A DNA stretch of 64,000 nt from positions 868,001 to 932,000 of the forward strand of contig OZ255837.1 of the NCBI GenBank assembly GCA_965277745.1. Direction: 5' to 3'. Both the position numbers and the translations under genes were made by a program. Each line of letters starts with the position of its first letter. Position 1 is the first letter of the stretch. The DNA is from G965277745 sp965277745 (lineage in GTDB: Bacteria; Pseudomonadota; Gammaproteobacteria; Cardiobacteriales; Cardiobacteriaceae). Under the pieces are notes generated by a model. It was not told the origin of the DNA. It did not search any database and saw nothing but the letters and a program-made list of their open reading frames with translations. Positions 1 through 8,493 of this stretch are shown piece after piece.

Positions 1-447
1 TATCGTGATCGCGCCGGCGCGGTGATCGCTCTCGGACGCGATGGCGCCGAGGCGAAAGCGCTGCAAAGTCACCTGAGCGCAGCGACACGCAAGCTGATTT
101 CCATGTCGCCCGATCATCCGACCGCGGTCGTCGCGCTGATTCTCGAAGACGCCGCGCGTAAAGCGCAGTGGCAAAGCGAACTCAATGAAATGGCAACATT
201 TATCCGCTCACGGCGGCGCAAACTGCAAGACGCTTTGGCCGACGATAGCAGCCGCGACTGGTCGTTTGTCACCCGTCATCACGGGATGTTCACCTTGCTG
301 CCGCTCGGCAGGGAACGGGTGGAGCGTTTGCGTGAGACGTACGCGATCTATATCGTCGGTAGCGGCCGGATCAACCTGGCCGGCCTGCGTGACGACGAGA
401 TGATCGCCTACTTCGCGGATTCAGTGAAAAAAGTGTTCGACGACTGA
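1..447 (+). CDS. Aromatic/aspartate-type aminotransferase, C-terminal part (5' end outside window)
   Basis: Open from base 1 in frame to TGA at 445-447, so only the last 148 residues are visible. They match the small-domain end of class I PLP-dependent aminotransferases of the AspC/TyrB type, which move amino groups between aspartate or aromatic amino acids and 2-oxo acids in the cytoplasm. Recognisable pieces are the YRDRAGAV start (AspC relatives have YNERVG here), the HHGMFTLLPL stretch, and the VGSGRINLAGL segment containing the arginine that binds the substrate carboxylate. The PLP lysine lies upstream of the window. AspC and TyrB cannot be told apart from this part. Confidence 0.85.
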   Translation, partial: YRDRAGAVIALGRDGAEAKALQSHLSAATRKLISMSPDHPTAVVALILEDAARKAQWQSELNEMATFIRSRRRKLQDALADDSSRDWSFVTRHHGMFTLLPLGRERVERLRETYAIYIVGSGRINLAGLRDDEMIAYFADSVKKVFDD

Positions 448-802
448 TCGTTCGCGCCGCGTTTCGGCGGTCAGGGAAATGAGAAAGTCTTTTGCCTTGG
501 TACGCCGCAGCCTTGCCGATCTTGCCAAAGGAAGAGCGGAAAACGCGTCGTCCTTGGAGAAAGGGCATCATCGACACCCCTCATCGGCGCAGGCAGCCGC
601 TCTCCGCGCTTGATGCAGCCGTGAGCGGCGAGCGCATGTCAGGCGGCATGTCTTCGCCATTCTATCGAGGGCCACAATCGATGCGATGACCGCCCTTTCA
701 CGCCGGAAAAAGGGAAAAATACCCGACGGTGAGGGGAACTTCTCCTCGACCCGTTCTTGCCGCTATTGCTAAACTGAAGCTTTGTTCGCCCTGGAACCCG
801 AT
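448..802. other. Intergenic stretch, no gene recognised
   Basis: About 355 bases between the aminotransferase stop and the HAD hydrolase start. Short open frames exist on both strands but none has a convincing ribosome-binding site or family resemblance. A promoter for the HAD gene probably lies near 755-780 (TTGCCG and TAAACT can be seen, with poor spacing). I see no strong terminator hairpin. Confidence 0.4.
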
Positions 803-1711
803 ATGCCCGCCAGAATCGCCTTCGCGCAGTATCAATCGATTCGCCGCCGTCTGCCGCGAGGAACGGTTGCCGCACGGAAAGCGCGGGAGATCGATTGCCT
901 GCTCGCCATCGCCGATGAATTCGACATCTTTTTCTTCGACGCCTTCGGCGTGCTCAACGTCGGCCAGGCGGCCGTTCCCGGCGCGCCCAAAGTGGTGGCC
1001 GAGCTGCAACGACGCGGCAAGCGGTGTGTTATCGTCTCCAATGCGGCGAGTTTCTGCAAATCCTTCCAGAGCGCCAAATTCGCCCGCTTCGGCTACCATT
1101 TCGCCGCGCGAGACATCGTTACCAGCCGCGACGCGGTACTGGAGGGGGTGCAAAATTATCCACGGGAAATGCGCTGGGGCGTGATCGGGGCGCAACAATA
1201 TCAGGAAGATCTCGTGGCACACGGCGTCAATTGGGTGGATCAGGACGCGCCAGCCTTTGCCGATGCCGACGGCTTTCTCTTTTTATCTCCGCTGCGCTGG
1301 AACGAAGCACGGCAATACGCCTTGACCGAAGGACTGGGTGCCAAGCCGCGACCGTTGCTCCTCGGCAACCCCGATTTGATCGCGCCGATGGGTGATCATA
1401 CCTCGGTCGAGGCTGGCAGCTACGTGCTGCTGCTCGAAGAAGCACTGTTCGCGCACGTGGTCGTTTTCGGCAAGCCGTTCCCGTCGATTTTCACCATCGC
1501 CGCCCGTCGCCTCGCCGCCGACGGGGTGCCGATCGTCCGGTCGCGCATCCTGATGCTCGGCGATACCCTGCACACCGACATTCTCGGCGGCAACACGTTC
1601 GGCATCGAGACGGCGCTCGTCACCGGCCACGGCTTTTTCAAAGGTCTCGATTACCGCGCGGCCATCGCGGAAAGTGGGATCACCCCGGATTATCTGCTGC
1701 CCGCGCTCTGA
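803..1711 (+). CDS. HAD-superfamily class IIA hydrolase
   Basis: 302 residues. A cytoplasmic HAD phosphatase of the NagD-like IIA group; substrate unknown. Motif I is FFFDAFGVLN (nucleophile Asp near residue 46), where the usual second Asp is replaced by Phe, a pattern I associate with one IIA subgroup. Motif II is the IVSNAA stretch. Lys in VFGKPFPSIF and the acidic LMLGDTLHTDILGG supply motifs III and IV. The frame is open back to a TTG at 782, but ATG 803 with GGAA upstream is the more likely start. It converges with hemE, the two stops being only a few bases apart, so the genes probably share a termination zone. Confidence 0.8.
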   Translation: MPARIAFAQYQSIRRRLPRGTVAARKAREIDCLLAIADEFDIFFFDAFGVLNVGQAAVPGAPKVVAELQRRGKRCVIVSNAASFCKSFQSAKFARFGYHFAARDIVTSRDAVLEGVQNYPREMRWGVIGAQQYQEDLVAHGVNWVDQDAPAFADADGFLFLSPLRWNEARQYALTEGLGAKPRPLLLGNPDLIAPMGDHTSVEAGSYVLLLEEALFAHVVVFGKPFPSIFTIAARRLAADGVPIVRSRILMLGDTLHTDILGGNTFGIETALVTGHGFFKGLDYRAAIAESGITPDYLLPAL

Positions 1712-1715
1712 GCGC

Positions 1716-2771
1716 TCAGTCGCGGTGATAAGCCGGACTCAATTCATGCACGGCATCAATCATCGCGCGCGCGTGTTCAGGCGGCACGTCCGGGGTGATT
1801 CCATGGCCCAGATTGAAAATGTGGCGGTGACCTTTGCCGTAATCGCCGAGTACCCGCCGCACCGCAGCGTGAATTTGTCGCGGTTCGCCGAAAAGCATCG
1901 CCGGATCAAGATTGCCCTGGAGGGTGACTCCTTCCCCAACCGTCCGGCGCGCGACGGCGAGGGACGTCGTCCAATCGAGACCCAGCGCGTCTGCCCCGCA
2001 GTCCTTCATCGCGGTAAGCCACTGCCCCCCGCCCTTGGTGAAAACGATCGTCGGCACGCGATTGCCTGCGGCGTCGCATTCGAGTCCGGCGAGCAGTTTC
2101 CTCATGTAGTCCAGTGAAAACGGCGCATACGCCCAGTGTGGCAACACGCCGCCCCAACTGTCGAAAATCATCACCGCCTGAGCGCCGGCGGCAATCTGCG
2201 CGTTCAGGTAATCGGTCAGCGCCGCGGTCAGTTTGTCAAGCAATAGATGCATGGTCTGCGCCTCGCGATAGGTCAGCGCCCTGACCCGCGCCTGATCGCG
2301 ACTGCTCTTTCCCTCGACCACGTAGGTCGCGATCGTCCACGGGCTGCCGCAAAAGCCGATCAACGGCACTTTTCCATTCAGTTCGCGACGGATCATCCGC
2401 AGGGCGGCGCTCACATAGTCGAGCGACCCAGCAGGCGGCGGTGCGAGCGCCTCGGCCTCCGCCCGGCTGCGCACGGTTTTCGCGAACCGCGGCCCCTCGC
2501 CCGCCACGAAGGACAAGCCCAAACCCATCGCCTCGGGAACGGTTAAAATATCGGAGAACAGGATCGCCGCATCAAGCGCGAACCGGCGTAGCGGTTGCAA
2601 AGTGACTTCGCAAGCCAGTTCCGGCGTGCGACAGAGATCGAGAAAACCGCCAGCGCGGGCGCGCGTTTGCCGATATTCCGGCAAATAACGCCCCGCCTGG
2701 CGCATGATCCAGACAGGCGTCCGCGCCACTGGTTCACCGCGCAAAACGCGTAAAAACAGATCGTTTGACAT
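1716..2771 (-). CDS. hemE: Uroporphyrinogen decarboxylase
   Basis: 351 residues, normal family length. HemE removes four carboxyl groups from uroporphyrinogen III to give coproporphyrinogen III in haem synthesis. The N-terminal signature PVWIMRQAGRYLPEYR, with substrate-contacting arginines, is intact, followed by FSDILTVPEAMG (an active-site Asp) and the C-terminal FNLGHGITPDVPPEH. ATG at 2771 gives the expected MSNDLFLR start. It stands alone here, converging on the HAD gene, and is about 27 kb from hemA, another step of the same pathway. Confidence 0.96.
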   Translation of the reverse strand: MSNDLFLRVLRGEPVARTPVWIMRQAGRYLPEYRQTRARAGGFLDLCRTPELACEVTLQPLRRFALDAAILFSDILTVPEAMGLGLSFVAGEGPRFAKTVRSRAEAEALAPPPAGSLDYVSAALRMIRRELNGKVPLIGFCGSPWTIATYVVEGKSSRDQARVRALTYREAQTMHLLLDKLTAALTDYLNAQIAAGAQAVMIFDSWGGVLPHWAYAPFSLDYMRKLLAGLECDAAGNRVPTIVFTKGGGQWLTAMKDCGADALGLDWTTSLAVARRTVGEGVTLQGNLDPAMLFGEPRQIHAAVRRVLGDYGKGHRHIFNLGHGITPDVPPEHARAMIDAVHELSPAYHRD

Positions 2772-3226
2772 CGTGCATTATCCAGGTTGCCGCTTGGTGG
2801 ACAAGCGAAATCGCGCTCAAGAAAAACAGCGCGATAACGCCATTGTCCGCGTCATCGCAATCATAACAATTTCCGCCGGCTCTGTATGCCTTTGCAAACG
2901 GACAGGTGGATCGCGCCTGATGTTTCTCCGCCTCGCGCGCTTCGCACAGCGCGGCTCCGTTTCGGCGATCGGCTCCTCGAGACGCGCCTCGGCGCCCGTT
3001 TTCCCGTCGATTCCTCTTTCGTACCGTCGCGTTGGTGTGGGTGCTTATCCACGGTAAGCGGCACGATTCCGCCTGTTCACGTCCCTTGAAGCCTCGCGCA
3101 GGACAAATATCCAAGGGAATCGGGTTCGACATGACCGTCGACGCAATAGACATCGCGCAAGAGGGCATCGTCGATCACCTGCGAACACATGCCGAATTTC
3201 ACTAAGAATGATGGAGCAAGGAATTA
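2772..3226. other. Intergenic stretch before IS element, no gene recognised
   Basis: About 455 bases between the hemE start and the left end of the IS5-family element. A 144-codon open frame on the minus strand (2734-3168) overlaps the hemE start and resembles nothing I know; I regard it as chance in GC-rich DNA. The hemE promoter should lie here. This may be flank from the decayed tRNA-Ser island, but I could not see a duplicated tRNA 3' end marking an attachment site. Confidence 0.4.
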
Positions 3227-4044
3227 GGGCGTGTTGACATTATTTCTTTTAATCAAATGATGTTATTCTCTTTAGATGAAAAGCATTACACAAGAACAAT
3301 ATCAATGACTCCATCCTTACCTTCCCGTTCAGCGCGGTAAGGTATCGATAGCGAATCCGACCCTGATCAACGCCGTTTTGTATGTCGCTGAGAATGGCTG
3401 TAAATGGCGGGCTTTACCCAGAGAATTCGGCAATTGGAACACGATTTACGTGCGTATTCGCCGTTGGGCGGAAAACGGTGTTTTAGATCGTCTGTTCGAA
3501 GCCCTTCAGAGACATCACATCATCCGTATCCGCATCGATTGTCTTGGTTTGGATAGCACATCGATCAAAGTGCACCCCGATGCCATGGGGGCATTAAAAA
3601 AAACGGCCCACAGTCGATTGGCAAGTCAAGAGGTGGCTTAACCACAAAAATTCATCTGCTATCCGCCAATGACAGATGCGCTCTGAGATTGAGCTTTTCC
3701 CCAGGCAATGCGCATGATGGTGTTGAAGGACGAAAGTTATTGTCTGATTGGGTCGATTGGCCACAAAACCTGCCCTTGGTGATGGCTTGTGCTTATGAGG
3801 GAGACGAGACGCGCCGACTTGCGCTTGACTTTGGTTTTAAGCCTGTCGTTCCTCCCAAATCAAATCGCGTGAAGTCTTGGCAGTATGACAAAGAGATTTA
3901 CAAACGACGTAATGAAATCGAGCGTCTTTTTCGCGTATTGAAGGCTTTAGACGGATATTTTCTCGCTTTGAGAAACTTGATATCATGTTCAAAGCATTCA
4001 TCAAATTTACCCTTATCATCGATATGATCAGTGTCAACAGGCCC
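3227..4044. mobile_element. IS5-family insertion sequence (IS427-like), inactive
   Basis: An 818-bp element with imperfect terminal inverted repeats: the left end starts GGGCGTGTTGACAT and the right end, on the opposite strand, starts GGGCCTGTTGACAC. A two-base TA lies directly outside both ends (3225-3226 and 4045-4046) and fits a target duplication. It carries a two-frame transposase read through an A-rich slippage site, as in the IS427 group of the IS5 family. The transposase has inactivating changes, so the copy is probably dead. It sits in the decayed region between hemE and the integrase remnant. Confidence 0.8.
3276..4028 (+). pseudogene. IS5-family transposase (two-frame), degenerate
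   Basis: ATG 3276 opens MKSITQEQYQ, then a TGA at 3306-3308 interrupts the frame before LHPYLPVQRGKVS, which is the expected family continuation. ORF A then runs through NGCKWRALP and DCLGLDSTSIKVHP (holding the first catalytic Asp) to 3641. At 3595-3604 an A8 run permits a -1 shift into ORF B (NGPQSIGKSRGGLTTKIH, then VMACAYEGDETRR). That shift is normal for this group. Near 3950 a further one-base loss moves the frame away from the expected RRIFSRFEKLD ending. The early stop and the late frameshift both argue for an inactive enzyme. Confidence 0.8.
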
Positions 4045-4149
4045 TAATATATAAATAGATTTTTATGTAAACTTTTAATTGACGGGTAATTGATGGGGCA
4101 CGGATCAAAACACCCGCGCCTTCGTTTTCTCCGTTTCGATTACCTTCGC

Positions 4150-5203
4150 CTAATAGGCGAGGATTTCCCGTCTCTCTTCGAGATAATCATAACGGTTGTA
4201 GGCACGCTCCACCCGGCTGCCCACGGCGTGCGCCAGACAGCTTTCCAGCGCCTCGCGACAGAATTTCCCCGACTGCGAGAGAGACGTGCGCGCCAGGCTG
4301 CGCAGCCCATGGGCAGTGCTGTCAATGTCCATGCGCTTCAACGCCATCCGCACCGTTTCCCTGCCGAGAGGCCCCTTAACGCCTTCAAATAGATAGATGC
4401 CATGCCGGTTGATACTGCGCAGGAAATCCAGCATATCCATCAAAGGCGGCGGCAGAGGCACCGCATGCGGGCGTCCCGCCTTTCATTCTCGACGCCGGTA
4501 TCGTCCACAAATCCTTTTCGATCTCCACCCATTCGGCAGCCGCCGCTTCCCCGGGGCGGCACATGGTGATCAGCTGCCAGTAAAGCACGCAGTACGTCGC
4601 CACCGTGATCCTGCCGGCGACCTTGGCGCGCTCGATAGCGCCGATCAGCACCGGTAATTGTTCCGGCGCGAGCGCCCGCATGGGGCGGCCGCTGTGCTTG
4701 CGGAACGCTTGCGCCGTAACCGCCGCAGCGGGGTTGAAGTCGATCAGGCCACGGCTCATCGCAAAATCCAGCGCGAGCTTGACGCCGCTTTTCGTGCGCT
4801 TGAGATATTCGAGCACACCGCGCGATTCCATGGACTTCAACGACTCGACAATATCGACAGGACGTAATTGCGCGACCGGAATATGCCCGATCACCGGCAA
4901 AACGTTCTTCTCGACCGCCGCTTGTACCTGTTTGGCGTATTTCCCGGAGACTTCCTCGCGCCAGCGCTCGTGCCACGCGGCAAACACCCGGGCGAAGGCG
5001 CTCTCGGGCGAGCGTCATCCCTCGACGTCGCGGTACAGTGTCTTACGCACGCCGTTTAGCGTGGCGCGCAATTCCCAGGTCTTCTTTCCCGAAGGCAGCA
5101 CGCGCAGATACAATCCGCCGCCGTCGGCGCGTTTATAGACCTTGTTTGCCGGTCTGGCGTTTTTCACCTGGGTGGCGGTAAGCGGGATGACGGTTTTGGG
5201 CAT
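4150..5203 (-). pseudogene. P4-type tyrosine integrase, frameshifted
   Basis: The frame opens at ATG 5203 with MPKTVIPLTATQVKNAR and a DGGGLYLRV stretch (the N-terminal arm-binding domain of P4-like integrases), breaks near 5015, continues in a second frame (core-binding domain, then catalytic Arg in TMCRPGEAA and Lys in RMKGG), breaks again near 4460, and ends in a third frame holding HGLRSLARTSLS (His-x-x-Arg) and ERAYNRYDYLEERR (catalytic Tyr). All catalytic residues are still present, so decay is recent or limited to indels. Such integrases usually insert at tRNA 3' ends, and here the tRNA-Ser 3' end lies 197 bases upstream of the start. Confidence 0.85.
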
Positions 5204-5205
5204 TT

Positions 5206-5270
5206 ATGTGGTACGCAGTGACTTTTTTGTGGTATGGAAGAAACCATACCACATAAGATACCACAAAAAA
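5206..5270. repeat. Inverted TGTGGTA repeats at the integrase start
   Basis: TGTGGTA occurs at 5207-5213 and 5228-5234, and its complement TACCACA at 5247-5253 and 5259-5265. They form nested palindromes: a 13-base arm at 5223-5235 pairs perfectly with 5258-5270, and GTGGTATGG at 5229-5237 pairs with 5244-5252. Their place between the integrase start and the tRNA end fits integrase arm-type binding sites or an autoregulatory operator. The role is inferred. Confidence 0.6.
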
Positions 5271-5399
5271 TCTGGTTGCCGCTGTTTTCTTCTGCTCCGT
5301 CCTGTATGTCAATATACCCGAAAAGCCCTTCAATCAGGCGGTTTTTCCGTATTCAGGCGTAAAAAAACGCATCGTGGCGGATGCGTTCGTTTCGGGTGT

Positions 5400-5490
5400 T
5401 GGCGGAGGGACAGGGATTCGAACCCTGGATGGGTTATAAACCCATGCCGGTTTTCAAGACCGGTGCATTCAACCGCTCTGCCATCCCTCC
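5400..5490 (-). tRNA. tRNA-Ser (UGA anticodon)
   Basis: A 91-base gene with the long variable arm typical of serine tRNAs. The acceptor GGAGGGA at 5490-5484 pairs with TCCCTCC at 5410-5404, the discriminator is G, and CCA is encoded at 5402-5400. The anticodon loop reads CTTGAAA (TGA), and the T arm is GGTTCGAATCC. Its 3' end faces the P4-type integrase remnant, making it the probable insertion target of the former island. Confidence 0.97.
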
Positions 5491-5503
5491 GTCGCAAGAG
5501 CAG

Positions 5504-5532
5504 ATCATACTTGGGGAGTGATTTTTTGTCCA
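5504..5532 (-). promoter_or_regulatory. Sigma-70 promoter of tRNA-Ser
   Basis: On the minus strand TGGACA (5532-5527), a 17-base spacer and TATGAT (5509-5504) lie just upstream of the tRNA 5' end at 5490. Confidence 0.6.
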
Positions 5533-5639
5533 GTTGTGCGACGGTGAACTTCGTCCATGACGTAATAATATTACCCATCGAGTTCAAAAAGAACTCTTGT
5601 ACCTGCGGTTGCACTGTTTCCAATTGGCTCAGCGAAAAT

Positions 5640-5906
5640 TCACATGACCAGCACAGCCTTTTTGGGCATTTTGGGGATCAACTCTTGCGTTAGCCATGCT
5701 GTAAAAATATCGTCATTCACATTTGTATTGAACAATCCAACCGTAAGCAGGGCTTTGCCGATCAATGCGCCGATCGCGTTCGTACGCCCCCTGGCATGCC
5801 AGTCTTGTGTGCCGTGGCCTCTTTTGCCAACAGGCGCGATGAACCAAAAGCGCGATTCTTTTTTCAAGGTATGCGGGGTGGGTACTACAATCTTGCCGCT
5901 ATCCAT
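5640..5906 (-). pseudogene. IS630-family transposase fragment
   Basis: An internal piece of an IS630-type transposase. The stretch QDWHARGRTNAIGALIGKAL, followed by LLTVGLF and FTAWLTQELIPKMPKKAVLVM, is the family core strand region. The frame stops directly after VLVM, where the family continues with DNATFHK carrying a catalytic Asp. The N-terminal helix-turn-helix and first catalytic Asp are missing, and no terminal repeats were found. It is a scrap between tRNA-Ser and the yagU-like gene. Confidence 0.75.
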
Positions 5907-5943
5907 TACGACTGTGTATGTATAACGATTGAATCAAGTGCTG

Positions 5944-6483
5944 TTATTTGTTTTTTCGACCATTATTTACTCCTGTGTTCTTCCCAATATCTGTTACTTT
6001 CATAATTTCACAACGAAAATACCGCCGGAATACGTCGATCACGTAAGCCCATACAAGATGTCCCGCAACTTCCGCGACGGTCTCCGACAAAGGACATTCC
6101 CATATAGCAGGCGACCAGCCAAAAAAGGGTAAAACGATAACGTGGAAAATGACGGTTATTACAAGCCCATAGGCCATGCCTCGCCACAGCATAATCCTAG
6201 GATAATATTCGGCAAGAGCGCAATATAGAAGGGCAAAGAAAACGGAAAACAAGTAATGCACACCGCTACCCGCAAAATTTATTGTGTGCCCTGAATAGTG
6301 ATATACCCAGGACTGCGCGTGAATACCTATATCGTTAAGTATTTGAATTGGCGGTGCGATCCTCCCAGGAATCCTTGGCGGTAGCAGCCTAGCCACGCCT
6401 GTTTTAACAAAACCAGACACGATACCACCCAAGATGCCTGCGTAAATAGTAGACTTAAGTGCTAGACATTTTTCTTTATTCAT
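5944..6483 (-). CDS. yagU: YagU-family (DUF1440) inner-membrane protein
   Basis: 179 residues from ATG 6483, which has CAGGAGA just upstream. It resembles E. coli YagU: an N-terminal GGIVSGFVKTG helix, a conserved LPPRIPGR segment, then hydrophobic spans around LFSVFFALLYCALAEYYP, a segment ending PFFGWSPAIWECPLSE, and GHLVWAYVIDVFRR. YagU has been linked to acid resistance in E. coli; the biochemical role is unknown. The gene is intact but lies among IS and CRISPR relics, with a composition looking more AT-rich than the flanking housekeeping genes, so transfer is likely. A duplicated gene-boundary sequence flanks it. Confidence 0.8.
   Translation of the reverse strand: MNKEKCLALKSTIYAGILGGIVSGFVKTGVARLLPPRIPGRIAPPIQILNDIGIHAQSWVYHYSGHTINFAGSGVHYLFSVFFALLYCALAEYYPRIMLWRGMAYGLVITVIFHVIVLPFFGWSPAIWECPLSETVAEVAGHLVWAYVIDVFRRYFRCEIMKVTDIGKNTGVNNGRKNK
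5961..6008. repeat. Direct repeat copy A (3' end of yagU-like gene)
   Basis: About 48 bases matching 6481-6530 with a two-base gap and a few substitutions. On the minus strand both copies encode a similar (V)T-IGK-TG- peptide end followed by a Shine-Dalgarno-like GGAG and an ATG. This copy covers the C-terminus of the yagU-like gene and an ATG beyond it that opens only a short frame. Confidence 0.6.
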
Positions 6484-6530
6484 AATATTTTCTCCTGTTT
6501 TCTTCCCAATACCTGTTACCATCATAAGTT
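6481..6530. repeat. Direct repeat copy B (5' end of yagU-like gene)
   Basis: Partner of the repeat at 5961-6008. This copy holds the ribosome-binding site and start codon of the yagU-like gene and, upstream, the apparent C-terminal codons of a lost preceding gene. Confidence 0.6.
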
Positions 6531-6585
6531 CTCCAAGAATCAAAAAACAATGTATCCCCCATATCGTCCCTGTGGTATTGCCCAA

Positions 6586-6907
6586 GTTTTTTATGGTACT
6601 TATTGAAGTATTGTGTCCAAAGCGTCCTCTAACTCCCCCATCATTTCTCCGTTGTCCTACAACAAGTCGGAGTCACTGTATTTACTACAAAACGGGGAAA
6701 TTCACACGCAACCGGTCATCTCCATAATGCTTGCCCAACTGCTTGTTCGCTTCCGTTCTCCATTTATACCCGGCACACTTCAGTTCCTTGCTACAACAAC
6801 GGGGGCATGCATCGGAACGATGTGTTCATAATCGTCCACAAGCTCCAAGGCCTCTGATTCCGTATGCTTAAACTCGACAACCATGGTAAAAACAGGGCGA
6901 TCAAGCC
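6586..6907. other. Unassigned decayed stretch between yagU and CRISPR remnant
   Basis: No intact gene. On the minus strand about 34 codons from an ATG near 6880 (MVVEFKHTESEALELVDDY) run to a stop. A different frame then reads CPRCCSKELKC, a possible zinc ribbon, followed by KQLGKHYGDDRLRV and a stop. This looks like a frameshifted fragment of a small zinc-binding or transposase-type gene, but I could not name the family. The array would be transcribed towards this side, so this is the trailer flank of the CRISPR remnant. Confidence 0.35.
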
Positions 6908-6985
6908 TTTCTAAGCCGCCTGTGCGGCGGTGAACGCCGACCGGCAAGCAGTAATCGTATCACAATGTTTCTAAGCCGCCTGTGC
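6908..6985 (-). CRISPR. Type I-F CRISPR array remnant: one repeat, one spacer, one truncated repeat
   Basis: 6908-6935 is a complete 28-base repeat (minus strand starts GTTCACCGCCGCACAGGCGG and ends CTTAGAAA), close to the classic I-F repeat. A 32-base spacer follows at 6936-6967, the standard I-F length. 6968-6985 then repeats the 3' 18 bases of the repeat (minus strand GCACAGGCGGCTTAGAAA) exactly, after which the sequence becomes cas3 coding DNA. On the minus strand the order is cas1, cas2-3, array, as in canonical I-F loci, but csy1-csy4, the leader and the rest of the array are missing. Confidence 0.9.
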
Positions 6986-8493
6986 CGAGTCGCTGCCGCA
7001 GATCTGCGCCGCTTCGGCGTCACCGCTTCGCCGTGAAGCCGCGGCTGTTTCCGTCGTCCTGGCATCGAAGAGATCGGCAATCGCCTAGCTGCCAATCAGG
7101 GTGACGAGATCGTCTGCTTGCAGGCCCAGCTTGTCACGCAGCGCGGCGCCGGTTTACAGGGTCAGGGTACGCAGGCCGAGGACGATGGTAAAGCGCGCGC
7201 CGCGTTCGGGATCGGCGAGCGCGTAGAGAATTTTCGCGTTGCCCAGGGTTTTGCCGGTGCCGGTGCTCGCGAGCGTGACGCCGAAAAACCCCTGTTTTTC
7301 CGTTTGTTCGCGGATCCCCGCGGCAAGATCATAGGCGCGGTTCTGCCACTGGAAACACGGATCCGGGGTGCGGGCGCGGAATTTGCGGTGCCGCCCCAGG
7401 CCGGGCAGTTCCGTCGGTAGTGTGAACAATATCCGGGCAAAACACGCGCTTGTCCGCGCCACCCCGCAGAGATGTTCCTTGAGAGTCTGGTTATAGACGC
7501 CATTGGCCAGGGTGTTCGCGACCAGACCTTCGGGCCAGGGGTCGCTTTCCGTAGCGGCAGCGCGACGTCGCGCGGAATAATTGTGATCGCCGCTCATCAG
7601 GCACAGACGCGAGAGATGGAGAAGCAGAGGATCGGTAATCGTTTTCTCCTGTGCCGCGAGCGCCATCAGGGGCGGATGATGGCACGCCTTGTGCGCCCAG
7701 CGCGCGAGCATTTTCCGCCACCGCGGGGCGGCGGTGGGATCTGCCGGGTCCAGCGCGCGTTCGGGGTTCTCGCGTAACGCGCGGCGCTCGCGGCAAGCGT
7801 TGTAGTCGATGCCCTTAAGCAAGGGCAGGCGGTGATGGCTGACGATCAGCCAGGCGACCCAGCGCGCGAGCGGCGGCAGCGCCGAGAAATCGCACGTCCC
7901 GCCGTCCGCTTGTTTCGTATCGACGACGATTTCCGTATGCCACCTGAGATGCGCGGCGCGATAGCTCTCCCATTCGCCGAGGCGCGCGAGCCAAGCTTCG
8001 TCAGTTTCGCAGCCCGCGACCATGCGCTGGAACAGGCGCAGGGAAAGCCACTCGTGGCGGTAGGGATCGCCGCTTTGCCGCCCGTTGCGCAGTTTGTCCT
8101 GAAAACCGCGCGTCGCCTTGCCGAGGTCGTGGAGCAGCGCGGCGAAGGTGGCGACGATCTGGATACTGTGGCCGTGGCGCCAGGGGTTCTCATCGCCTGC
8201 GCGCAAAATATCGCGCCGGGTGTGCTTGGTCGGCACCCGCCCGTCGCGATTGAATAGCCGGCGATCGCCGACGATCCACAACAGTTCGCTGTGGTTTCTG
8301 CCGCGTGTCCAATGGCAGGCAACGGCGGTGTTTTTGCGCGCGCGCGGAGCAGGCGGTAGAACGTCTCGAGCCCCGCCGCGGTGATCGGGGTTTGCCAGGT
8401 GCGTTCGCCACAGCGTTCGGCGAACTGATCGGGAATGCGCCGGGTAGCGCCGAGCGCTTTTTTGCGGCACTGGCTGATAAGCAGAATATTCAT
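6986..8493 (-). pseudogene. cas3: Type I-F cas2-cas3 fusion, frameshifted and truncated
   Basis: ATG 8493 opens the Cas2-like domain typical of I-F Cas2-3 (MNILLISQCRKKALGATRR, DQFAERCGERTWQT). Near 8335-8350, within a GC-alternating run, the frame shifts to the one that continues ARKNTAVACHW, then the HD nuclease motif (LLHDLGKATRGFQDKL, later VSHHRLPLL) and the helicase Walker A (TGTGKTLGNAKILY). In-frame stops follow at LRTLTL and after VTLIGS, and the sequence ends at 6986 inside a CRISPR repeat. The remaining helicase motifs are gone. Active Cas2-3 joins Cas1 for spacer acquisition and degrades DNA targeted by Cascade; this copy cannot. Confidence 0.9.

Noticed and set aside
2734..3168. 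144-codon minus-strand frame between hemE and the IS element
   Set aside because: Overlaps the hemE start region, with no ribosome-binding site or recognisable domain.
3590..3645. Frameshift between transposase ORF A and ORF B as evidence of decay
   Set aside because: An A8 slippage run is normal for programmed frameshifting in this IS group; decay is argued instead from the early TGA and the late indel.
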